Positions 17,351 to 23,814 of a DNA stretch of 32,384 bases are shown here, piece after piece. Below the pieces are notes generated by a model. That model saw only the letters and a program-made list of their open reading frames with translations, had not been told where the DNA came from and made no database searches. This stretch comes from Myxococcota bacterium (GTDB lineage Bacteria; Myxococcota_A; Polyangia; Polyangiales; JANWZI01): assembly GCA_025054695.1 (NCBI GenBank), contig JANWZI010000045.1, positions 1 to 32,384 on the forward strand, given 5' to 3'. The translations under genes and the position numbers were made by a program. Every line of letters begins with the position of its first letter. Within the stretch, counting starts at the first letter, position 1.

Positions 17351-17569
17351 TCACGTGCGGCGGTAGACGAAGCGCTCACGACGGAGATGGGAACGGAGCT
17401 CGGACTCGGACTCGGGCTCGGGCTCGGCCTCCGACTCAGACACGGCCTCGGACTCGGACACGGACTCGGACACGGCCTCCGACTCGGACACGGCCTCGGA
17501 ATCGGCCTCGGTTTCGGACTCGCTCTCCGGCACGAGCTCCCACTCGAACGCCCCAGCGGGGTCATCCAT
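17351..17569 (-). CDS. Doubtful 72-residue Ser-Glu repeat ORF within hexamer array B
   Basis: A small frame starts with ATG at 17569, with GGAGG eight bases upstream, only 17 bases after the kinase stop. It reads MDDPAGAFEWELVPE, then a Ser-Glu/Ala-Glu repeat through the array, then LRSHLRRERFVYRRT. It is the only one of the five arrays where a plausible ribosome binding site and ATG precede the repeat. The non-repeat parts are short and give no known domain. It may be a translated acidic peptide or an accident of a frame kept open by a stop-free repeat; I favour the latter slightly. Confidence 0.25.
   Translation of the reverse strand: MDDPAGAFEWELVPESESETEADSEAVSESEAVSESVSESEAVSESEAEPEPESESELRSHLRRERFVYRRT
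17394..17532. repeat. Degenerate GAGNCC hexamer array B
   Basis: Same repeat type as array A but with GAGNCC on the minus strand (plus strand reads GGNCTC or GGNCAC). About 23 units with more substitutions than the other arrays, including CAC in place of CTC. It lies between two minus-strand genes, the kinase (stop 17587) and the PEGA protein (start 17329), and so may separate their transcripts. Confidence 0.83.
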
Positions 17570-17586
17570 CCAAGGGACCTCCGCCG

Positions 17587-19263
17587 TCAGAAGCTCGTCT
17601 TGAAGGGAAGCGGCGACCCGCCTCCGGTCTGGCCTTCCTCCCGGCGCATGGGCCGCGGCCGGCCCAGGACACGAGCCCCGTCCGCGGGTAGCACGGACAC
17701 GACGTCGTCGACGTGTCCCTCGAGCCGGAAGCGTACAGCAATCGGGTCGTTCCTTCGCTCGAGCGGCACGACGAGGGGGGTCGTGCCGAGCAGACGGTCT
17801 CCGACGAACACCTGGGCTCCGGCGGGCCGCGACTCAAAGCGCACGCTCACGAGCTCGACGGCCGGCGGCTCGACCCCGACGGGTGGCTCGTCACCCGACG
17901 GCGCGCCCGGCCCCGCCGCGGTGGCCGCGCCATGGCTCGTCGGGGTCGCGGCTCCGGACCCAGGCACCGACGTACCTTCGGAGGCTTCCGTCCCCGCCGC
18001 ATGGGAGGCCGGCGGCTGCTCCGATGGGGCCGCAGCCGGCGTGCTCCCCGTTCGATCTCGCATCGCGACCCATGCGAGCAGCGCAACGAGAAGAACCGCG
18101 CCGACTCCGCCGACGACCCAACGCACCGGCTTCCTGCGCGACGGGGCAGGGGTTGCCTCCGACGTCGAGAGGCGCGCGGGGGCGGTTGGAGCGTGTGAGA
18201 CGAACGCCGAGGGGCGCGGCACGTCCGGGGCGGCCGCGAGAAGGGCCGCCGAGAACTCGGCCATCGTCTGGAAGCGATCCGCGGGGTTCTTGGCCAGAGC
18301 CCGCAACACGACGCCTTCGACGGCCTCGGGGATCGCGCAACCTGGGGGTGCCCGGCTCGAAGGCGGAGGCGGCGGTTCGTTGGCGTGCTTCCAGAGCAAT
18401 TGGAAGTAGTTGCTGCCGTCGAAGGGCGGGCAGCCCGCGAGCATTTCGTACAGGATCACACCGAGCGCGTAGATGTCGGCACGGCGGTCGACGTCCATTT
18501 CGCCGCGCGCTTGTTCGGGTGACATGTACAGCGGCGTGCCGACGAGCTGCCCCGTCTTGGTCATGCGGACCGCTTCGGTCTCGGCGGTGCGGACCTTCGA
18601 GATGCCGAAGTCGAGCACCTTGACGAAGTCGGCCTCGCCCTTGCGCACGAGGAAGATGTTTTCGGGCTTCAGGTCGCGGTGCACGATGTTGCGCTCGTGT
18701 GCGGCGTGCAGCGCGTCGGCGACCTGGTGCGCAATCGCCAGCGCCCGCCCCAGCCCCAGCGGCCCCTGCTCGAGGACCGCCGACAGCGGCGATCCCCGGA
18801 GGAGCTCCATGACGATGAACACATCGCCGTCGGGCGTCGCATCGAACGAAACGACGTCGATGATGTTGTCGTGCTCGATGCTGCTCGCCGCCACGGCTTC
18901 CTGGCGAAGTCGCTCGACCGCCTGGCGGTTGGCCGCGATGCGGCGCGCAAGCACCTTGACGGCGAAGGGCTTGCCGATGTGGACGTGTCGCGCGGCGTAC
19001 ACCGTTCCCATACCGCCCTCGCCGATGCGCGACTCGATCTTGTACAGCCCGCCGAGCACGCGGCCGAGGAACGGGTCCGGGCCGTCCTCGTCTCCCTCGT
19101 CCGGCGGCCGCGGGCCCGAGTGGGACGCGGGCGTCGGCGTCCCGGCCGGTCGCGGTCCCGAAGCGTCGGAAGCGGTCGACGCGCCCGGGGACGAGGACGG
19201 CTCGAGCCCTAGCCCGAGCTGCGTCGTTGCGTACCCGACCCCGTCGTCGCGCGAGTCCGCCAT
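17587..19263 (-). CDS. Transmembrane Ser/Thr kinase with extracytoplasmic PEGA domain
   Basis: A 558-residue Ser/Thr kinase. After a disordered Pro/Ser-rich leader (1-70) the kinase domain (about 74-342) is canonical: GEGGMGTVY (81-89), Lys103, IVHRDLKPEN (Asp197), DFG (218-220), GTPLYMSPEQ (242-251). A Pro/Ala/Ser linker leads to one membrane helix (383-401). A long Ala/Pro/Gly-rich extracytoplasmic stretch ends in a PEGA-type domain at 470-525 (RFESRPAGAQVFVGDRLLGT). The layout suggests that an outside signal bound by PEGA controls cytoplasmic phosphorylation. ATG at 19263 has GGAGAG upstream. Downstream, past the hexamer array, are a PEGA protein and three lipoproteins on the same strand, possibly the surface partners of this kinase. 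The PEGA domain was assigned by pattern only. Confidence 0.92.
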   Translation of the reverse strand: MADSRDDGVGYATTQLGLGLEPSSSPGASTASDASGPRPAGTPTPASHSGPRPPDEGDEDGPDPFLGRVLGGLYKIESRIGEGGMGTVYAARHVHIGKPFAVKVLARRIAANRQAVERLRQEAVAASSIEHDNIIDVVSFDATPDGDVFIVMELLRGSPLSAVLEQGPLGLGRALAIAHQVADALHAAHERNIVHRDLKPENIFLVRKGEADFVKVLDFGISKVRTAETEAVRMTKTGQLVGTPLYMSPEQARGEMDVDRRADIYALGVILYEMLAGCPPFDGSNYFQLLWKHANEPPPPPSSRAPPGCAIPEAVEGVVLRALAKNPADRFQTMAEFSAALLAAAPDVPRPSAFVSHAPTAPARLSTSEATPAPSRRKPVRWVVGGVGAVLLVALLAWVAMRDRTGSTPAAAPSEQPPASHAAGTEASEGTSVPGSGAATPTSHGAATAAGPGAPSGDEPPVGVEPPAVELVSVRFESRPAGAQVFVGDRLLGTTPLVVPLERRNDPIAVRFRLEGHVDDVVSVLPADGARVLGRPRPMRREEGQTGGGSPLPFKTSF

Positions 19264-19296
19264 CCGGCCCGTCTCTCCGCGCTCATGGTAGACGTT

Positions 19297-19317
19297 GTGC
19301 GTGCATGCGTCACGCAC
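19297..19317. promoter_or_regulatory. Perfect inverted repeat in the kinase/methyltransferase divergent region
   Basis: GTGCGTG (19297-19303) and CACGCAC (19311-19317) form a perfect 7-base inverted repeat with a 7-base gap. It sits 34 bases before the kinase start and about 170 bases before the methyltransferase start, a location where an operator or a 5' UTR hairpin could act. No known regulator site was recognised. Confidence 0.3.
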
Positions 19318-19485
19318 TCGTCGTCCTCACGAGCCGCCCTCGGCCGTCCTCACCGAGGCGCGCAGGCGCGGTCCGACGCCCCGCACGACCCGGTTCGAGG
19401 CCATCCGTGACCGGTCCGGTCGCGTCGTTCGCCGCGGGAGTCTGGCGGCGACCGGGGCGGTCGCTCCTCGGCCAGGAGCCCGACG

Positions 19486-20016
19486 ATGAAGGTCGCACCG
19501 CTCGGCCTGGCCACCCAAACGGTGCGCGCGGAGCTCGATCGAATACGGCGGCCGTTCCGCGTCGCCGTCGAGCGCGCCAAGAACGGGTTCAACGTCGGGG
19601 CCATCATCCGCACTGCGCACTCGTTCCTCGCGCGCGAGGTGCTGCTCGTCGGGGTTGAGCCCTGGTACGAGCGCGCGGCGATGGGCATGCACCGCTACGA
19701 ACGTGTGGTCGAACTGCCCGATGCGCGCGCGCTGCTCGAGTACGTTGGCGCGGCTCCCCTCGTGGTGTTCGAGAAGGACCACGCGACGGTGGATCTGTGG
19801 GACGCACGGCTGCCCGACGACGCGGTGCTCGTTTTCGGCAACGAGGACGACGGCGTAAGTGAAACGCTCCGGTCCGCCGCTTCCGAGGTGGTGGCCATCC
19901 CGATGTATGGCATCAACCATTCCTATCCGGTCGTGGTCGCCGCCGGCATCGCGATGGCCGAGTGGACACGTCGCCGGATGGCCGGCGCACGCATCGTGAG
20001 CGGCGGTCGAAGCTGA
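19486..20016 (+). CDS. SpoU/TrmH family RNA methyltransferase
   Basis: A 176-residue SPOUT (SpoU) methyltransferase domain without an extra N-terminal RNA-binding domain. These enzymes form a trefoil knot and transfer methyl from S-adenosylmethionine to 2'-O ribose positions of tRNA or rRNA. Motif 1 is KNGFNVGAIIRTAHSF (32-47, with Asn33, Asn36 and Arg42), motif 2 is FGNEDDGVSE (117-126), and motif 3 is IPMYGINHSYPVVVAAGIA (138-156). The usual SLNVS of motif 3 is SYPVV here, a change I believe occurs in a subgroup of this family. The ATG at 19486 follows an AGGAG site eight bases upstream. The gene stands alone between a divergent kinase and the convergent CARF-nuclease gene. The RNA target is unknown. 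Confidence 0.9.
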   Translation: MKVAPLGLATQTVRAELDRIRRPFRVAVERAKNGFNVGAIIRTAHSFLAREVLLVGVEPWYERAAMGMHRYERVVELPDARALLEYVGAAPLVVFEKDHATVDLWDARLPDDAVLVFGNEDDGVSETLRSAASEVVAIPMYGINHSYPVVVAAGIAMAEWTRRRMAGARIVSGGRS

Positions 20017-20160
20017 CCGCCGCCCAGGCACCGTGCGTGGCTGGCCAAGGCCATGGCTGCCGCGAACGGGCGACGACCGGCGCGCGGCGCTCGTCCGGCG
20101 CGCGCATGCGTCAGGGCGGGCACAGAGCCATCGCCGAGACGTGCGAGCCGGAGGAGGCAT

Positions 20161-21684
20161 TTAGGTGGACACGGCGACGGGGCGAGCGTGCTCCGACAGT
20201 TCGTACTCGGCGAGCAGTCGAGCGAGCGCCTCTTCGAAGCGGTCGACCTCGAAGCTATCGGACGATCCCTCCGGCCATGAATACCGGCCGGGCTGCCCCG
20301 GTAGCGTGAAAGGCAGGTGGGGAATGCCATGACGTCGCAAACGCTCGGCCAGTTCGTGGTGGAAGCGGAACCAGCGTCGGTCGGTGGCCTGGGTGTACAA
20401 TGGCGAGCAGACGACGAGCGAGGCCACGTTCGAGGCGCTGCGTTGCAGATTGGTCAGACGGGCGTCCAGATCCTTGACGTCGGAGGTGTGGCTCTTGGCC
20501 TCGATCGCGATCACGGTGCCGTTCTTCAGCAGCAGCAGCGCGTCACCCTCGAAGACGACCTGTCCAGGAACCTGGGTGCTCACCAGCAGAACCCGGGCGA
20601 CAACCGACTGGACGCACGTCGGCGCGTGTCCTTCCAGCCACGCGCAAAGGCGTCGTCGGACCGCGTGCTCGAACGCGGGACCGAGTCGCTTCGTCGGCTC
20701 GGCGGGCGAGGGCTCGGACGGCGTGATCAGCGCCCGCCGCACGCGATTGACCAATTGGCCGAGCGCCTGATCCCAGGCCGACTCGAAACGCAGCCCGTTC
20801 AGGGCTTCTCTCGCGAGGTCGAGGAACTCGCGGCGAACCGAGTCGAGCTCCGTCCTGGTGCGCCCTTTTCGTTCGTGGAGGATGGTATCGAACGCGTACT
20901 GCGCGGCTTCTCGGAGCAGCGACGTGAGGGTTTCGAACAGCTCCGAGCGAAGCCGCTCGGCGAGCTGCGGTCGCGCGAGCGCGAGCTTCTCCCAGGTGGG
21001 CACCCGCTCGCCGAGGTCCGGTATCTGCTCCCAGAGAGAGGCGCGCCGGGCTCCCTCGTCGTGATACGCGAACGTCTCGTCGACGTCGTACCCGAGCCCC
21101 GTCCGGTCCGAGGCAAGCGTGCGGCCGTGGACCGTGAGTCGTCCGCGCTCGAAGATCGCGAGGGGTGGAGGCGCGTCCCTTCCGGGTGCGACGTGGCGCA
21201 TCGCGAGCACGTCCTCCAGACGCAGCGGCGTGTCTCCGTAGGGAACGGTCTGCGTCCCGTGATGGCCGACGACGTCGAGCCATTGCAACGCGCATGGCCG
21301 TTCGATGCTGTACAGCACGGACAGCGAAGTCCGGTCGTCCTTGCATGCGGCGCGCAACGCGTCGACGAGCGCGAGCAACTGCAGTTTTGTGCCGCCGTTG
21401 CCGACGATGACGCATCGGGATTCGACGTCCCGAGTCCGTGCTCCCGCCGCCTCGTAGATGTCGTGCGGATCGTCGCTTCCTACCTGCACGCAATGAGCGT
21501 CGATCCGATGCGACGCGAGGACATCGAGAAGCGGACGAGTCCAGTTCCGACGCTGCGCTTCGGCCGTGGAAAGGATCACCACGTGCTCACCGGGGCGCGC
21601 CACGGCGAGCAGCGGCGCGAGCACGGACACGTTCTGTCGAGTCGAGATGGCGAAAAACGTCCGGAATCCGGGTGCGGGCGTCAT
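20161..21684 (-). CDS. Card1/Can2-like CARF domain fused to PD-(D/E)XK nuclease (DUF1887-like)
   Basis: A 507-residue soluble protein. Residues 8-135 form a Rossmann-like unit: strand FFAIST, RPGEHVVILST, HCVQVGSDDPHDIYE, then CVIVGNGGTKLQLLALVDAL. The NGGTK motif (96-100) is the hallmark turn of DUF1887/Card1-type CARF domains. LRLEDVLAM (155-163) matches the helix after that domain. A helical insertion (about 205-320) follows, then a PD-(D/E)XK fold: Glu339 on the first helix, FEGD (Asp381), and IEAKS (Glu395, Lys397). In Card1 and Can2 a cyclic oligoadenylate made by type III CRISPR complexes binds CARF and switches on cleavage of nucleic acid. That role here is inferred. No CRISPR array, cas gene or cyclase lies in the window. 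ATG at 21684 has a GAGGTG site. Family members are usually near 370 residues, so the middle insertion is extra. Confidence 0.82.
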   Translation of the reverse strand: MTPAPGFRTFFAISTRQNVSVLAPLLAVARPGEHVVILSTAEAQRRNWTRPLLDVLASHRIDAHCVQVGSDDPHDIYEAAGARTRDVESRCVIVGNGGTKLQLLALVDALRAACKDDRTSLSVLYSIERPCALQWLDVVGHHGTQTVPYGDTPLRLEDVLAMRHVAPGRDAPPPLAIFERGRLTVHGRTLASDRTGLGYDVDETFAYHDEGARRASLWEQIPDLGERVPTWEKLALARPQLAERLRSELFETLTSLLREAAQYAFDTILHERKGRTRTELDSVRREFLDLAREALNGLRFESAWDQALGQLVNRVRRALITPSEPSPAEPTKRLGPAFEHAVRRRLCAWLEGHAPTCVQSVVARVLLVSTQVPGQVVFEGDALLLLKNGTVIAIEAKSHTSDVKDLDARLTNLQRSASNVASLVVCSPLYTQATDRRWFRFHHELAERLRRHGIPHLPFTLPGQPGRYSWPEGSSDSFEVDRFEEALARLLAEYELSEHARPVAVST

Positions 21685-21768
21685 ACGTCCACCTCGTTGC
21701 GCCGACTTCGTGCCATCGTCCTTCGAGTCGTCGTCGTGTAGTGTATGTGGCCGACGGGGAACGGTTCC

Positions 21769-22407
21769 ATGATGAAAGCGGCAACCAGGAGATGGCGAGG
21801 CGTTCTCCTCGGTCTGATGGCCTCCATGTCCGGCTGCGGGGGCGGCTCGGACGGCGGCGATCCGCCGACGCCCCGCGACGCGGGCTTGGGGGCCGACGTG
21901 GCCGTGTCGGCAGACGGGAGCGGCGGGGGCGAGGCAGGTCCAGGCGTCGATTCGGGGCCCGCGGACGATGCGGGAAGCGGCGACGACGGCGGTGCGACGG
22001 ACGCAGGCATCGAGATGGACGCGTCGGGCACGACCGATGCGGGGCGCCGTGACGGCGCGACGCCGCGCGATGGCGGAGCAGCGGGCGTCATGTGCGGCAT
22101 GGAGATCTGCCGCGGTGGTCAGGTGTGCTGCGCGACGTTCGGTGGCGGCATGACCACGGCGATGTGCACCGATCCGGACGCGTGCAGGGGCGCGAGCTTC
22201 GCGTGCGACGGACCGGAGGACTGCACCGACGGCACGGTGTGTTGCGGCAACCGCACGGGCAGCGGAGCGGGCCGGACGGCCTGCGCGTCCCCGGACGGAT
22301 GCATGTTCCGCATCTGCCGCACGGACGAAGATTGCCCTTCGGGCAGCGAATGCTGTCCGTTCATGCGAACGGGCGTCTGCTCCGCGTTCGGCTGCGCACG
22401 GCCCTGA
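21769..22407 (+). CDS. Cysteine-rich lipoprotein with Asp/Gly/Ala linker
   Basis: A 212-residue lipoprotein with an Arg-containing n-region, hydrophobic core and lipobox ASMSGC at Cys23. A roughly 90-residue linker rich in Asp, Gly, Ala and Ser follows. The C-terminal part (about 116-212) has three related Cys blocks with a paired CC: GGQVCCATF, DGTVCCGN and GSECCPF, each preceded by a CxxDxxC-like stretch such as CDGPEDC and CRTDEDC. This resembles small disulfide-rich surface domains frequent in myxobacteria. No catalytic residues are seen. ATG at 21769 or at 21772 could be the start; both fit the GGGGA upstream. It is divergent from the CARF-nuclease gene with 84 bases between them, so the two could share a regulatory region. 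Confidence 0.82.
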   Translation: MMKAATRRWRGVLLGLMASMSGCGGGSDGGDPPTPRDAGLGADVAVSADGSGGGEAGPGVDSGPADDAGSGDDGGATDAGIEMDASGTTDAGRRDGATPRDGGAAGVMCGMEICRGGQVCCATFGGGMTTAMCTDPDACRGASFACDGPEDCTDGTVCCGNRTGSGAGRTACASPDGCMFRICRTDEDCPSGSECCPFMRTGVCSAFGCARP

Positions 22408-22426
22408 CCGCCGGACACCGGGCCCA

Positions 22427-23617
22427 TTAGCGAAGCCCGCGCATCAGCTCCACGAGCACCCGGGCCGCCGCGTCGATGGCGGCGGGCTCGGACAACAACC
22501 CGAGGACGAGATGACCGTCGTCCTCGAAGTCGTAGAGATAGCCGGGGTGCACGAGCACGCCACGGTCGAGAAGCGACAACGCCCAGCGCTCGTCCGTCCC
22601 GATGCGCGGCACGCGAACCACCGCGTACCAGCCGGCCTGCGGCCGGAGCACGCTCGCCGCGGTTCCCTCGAGCGCCGCCTGCAGCGCCGCGAGGTTGCTG
22701 CGGCATCGTTGGCCGATGCGCGCGCGCACCTCGTCCGCGGCCTCGAGCCATCTGCGCAAGGCGAGCTGCTGCGGTGTCGCCACCGACAGCAGGGCGTCGG
22801 CCGCCACCTCGAGCCGGCCCAAGGCCTCTTCGACGAGCCGGTCGTCGGCGCCCGCGACGCCGATCCAAGCGATTTTCATCTGAGGAAGCGCGGCGAGCTT
22901 GCTCAGCCCCGAGAGCGCGAAGACGAGCGGCGCGCCCCGACGGGCGGCCAGCAGAGCGGAGGGAACCCCTCGCGCCCCTTCGCGCAGCGGATAGCGCGCG
23001 AATACTTCATCGACGACGAGGGGAAGCCCGAGCGAAGCGAGCGCATCCAGCTCGTCGGGCTGCACATAGTTGCCGGTGGGATTGTTGGGGCTGACCGCGA
23101 CGAGCGCGCGCGTGCGGGCGGTGCGGGCGCGCCGAATCGAGTCCGTGTCGACTCGCCACTCGTCCTCCGCGGCGAGCCGGTACGGCACGAGACGGATGCC
23201 GTTGAGGCGTGCCAGATGCGGCAGCAGGGGATAGCTCGGCGCGGGGACGAGCCACTCGTCGCCCTCGTCGGCGAGCAGGTGCATCAGCAGCCCGTAGGCC
23301 TCGCTCGTGCTCGCGACGAGCAGCACGTGCTCCGGCTCGATCGCGACGCCGTCGACGCGCAGCCAATCCTCAGCGACGGCGCGGCGTGCTTCGGGTAGCC
23401 CGAAGGGATGCGGCTCGTACCGCGCGCTGCGCGGATCGGCGAGTGCTTCGACGACGATGCGCTCCGGCATGCCGAGGCCGACCGCCGTGGGATTGCTCGC
23501 GGTGGCGTCGAGCCAGCCGCGTCCTTCGCGGCGGGCTTTCTCGAGCGCGCGCGCAAGCGCGTTGGGCGTCCGATCGACGGCGCTGCGACGCGAAAGCACG
23601 CGCCGCCACGGTAGCAC
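22427..23617 (-). CDS. Class I/II pyridoxal-phosphate aminotransferase
   Basis: A 396-residue fold-type I aminotransferase. The conserved elements are SPNNPTGNY (176-184), VVDEVFARYP (201-210) with the Asp that holds the cofactor nitrogen, and SGLSK (236-240), where Lys240 would bind pyridoxal phosphate. The early ASNPTAVGLGMP region is unusual for the substrate-binding N-terminus, so substrate specificity is uncertain; an alanine- or aspartate-type amino donor is the default guess. It is cytoplasmic. GTG at 23617 was taken as start; no good ribosome binding site is seen and a GTG at 23599 is equally possible. It is convergent with the Cys-rich lipoprotein (19-base gap), and hexamer array C separates it from the next minus-strand gene. 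Confidence 0.9.
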   Translation of the reverse strand: MLPWRRVLSRRSAVDRTPNALARALEKARREGRGWLDATASNPTAVGLGMPERIVVEALADPRSARYEPHPFGLPEARRAVAEDWLRVDGVAIEPEHVLLVASTSEAYGLLMHLLADEGDEWLVPAPSYPLLPHLARLNGIRLVPYRLAAEDEWRVDTDSIRRARTARTRALVAVSPNNPTGNYVQPDELDALASLGLPLVVDEVFARYPLREGARGVPSALLAARRGAPLVFALSGLSKLAALPQMKIAWIGVAGADDRLVEEALGRLEVAADALLSVATPQQLALRRWLEAADEVRARIGQRCRSNLAALQAALEGTAASVLRPQAGWYAVVRVPRIGTDERWALSLLDRGVLVHPGYLYDFEDDGHLVLGLLSEPAAIDAAARVLVELMRGLR

Positions 23618-23715
23618 CGCGGAAGGTTTCGGCTCCGCGTCGAAGGTCGAGTCACGGCGGCGGCCGTGTTGGTTGACGCCACCGCACGGTCAAGTCCAAG
23701 ACCTCGGTCGGGTCG

Positions 23716-23788
23716 GAGACCCAGACCGAGTCCGAGCGCGAGTCCGAGACCGAGTCCGAGACCGACCGCGAGGCCGAGGCCGAGCTCC
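23716..23788. repeat. Degenerate GAGNCC hexamer array C
   Basis: The shortest array (about 12 units), with GAGNCC on the plus strand; weaker AAGTCC/AAGACC units extend left to about 23692. It lies between the stop of the TPR-membrane gene at 23815 and the start of the aminotransferase at 23617, both on the minus strand. Its polarity is therefore opposite to the transcription of both neighbours. Confidence 0.8.
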
Positions 23789-23814
23789 GGTTCGCGTGCG
23801 ACCGTGCGGTGCGC

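Noticed and set aside
20017-20160. Convergent gap examined for an intrinsic terminator
   Set aside because: Only short stems with tiny loops (such as TGGC-CAAG-GCCA near 20040) and no T tract are seen.
20317-21741. Plus-strand open frame of 474 codons opposite the CARF-nuclease
   Set aside because: No domain pattern. The minus-strand product has a ribosome binding site, conserved motifs and ordinary composition.
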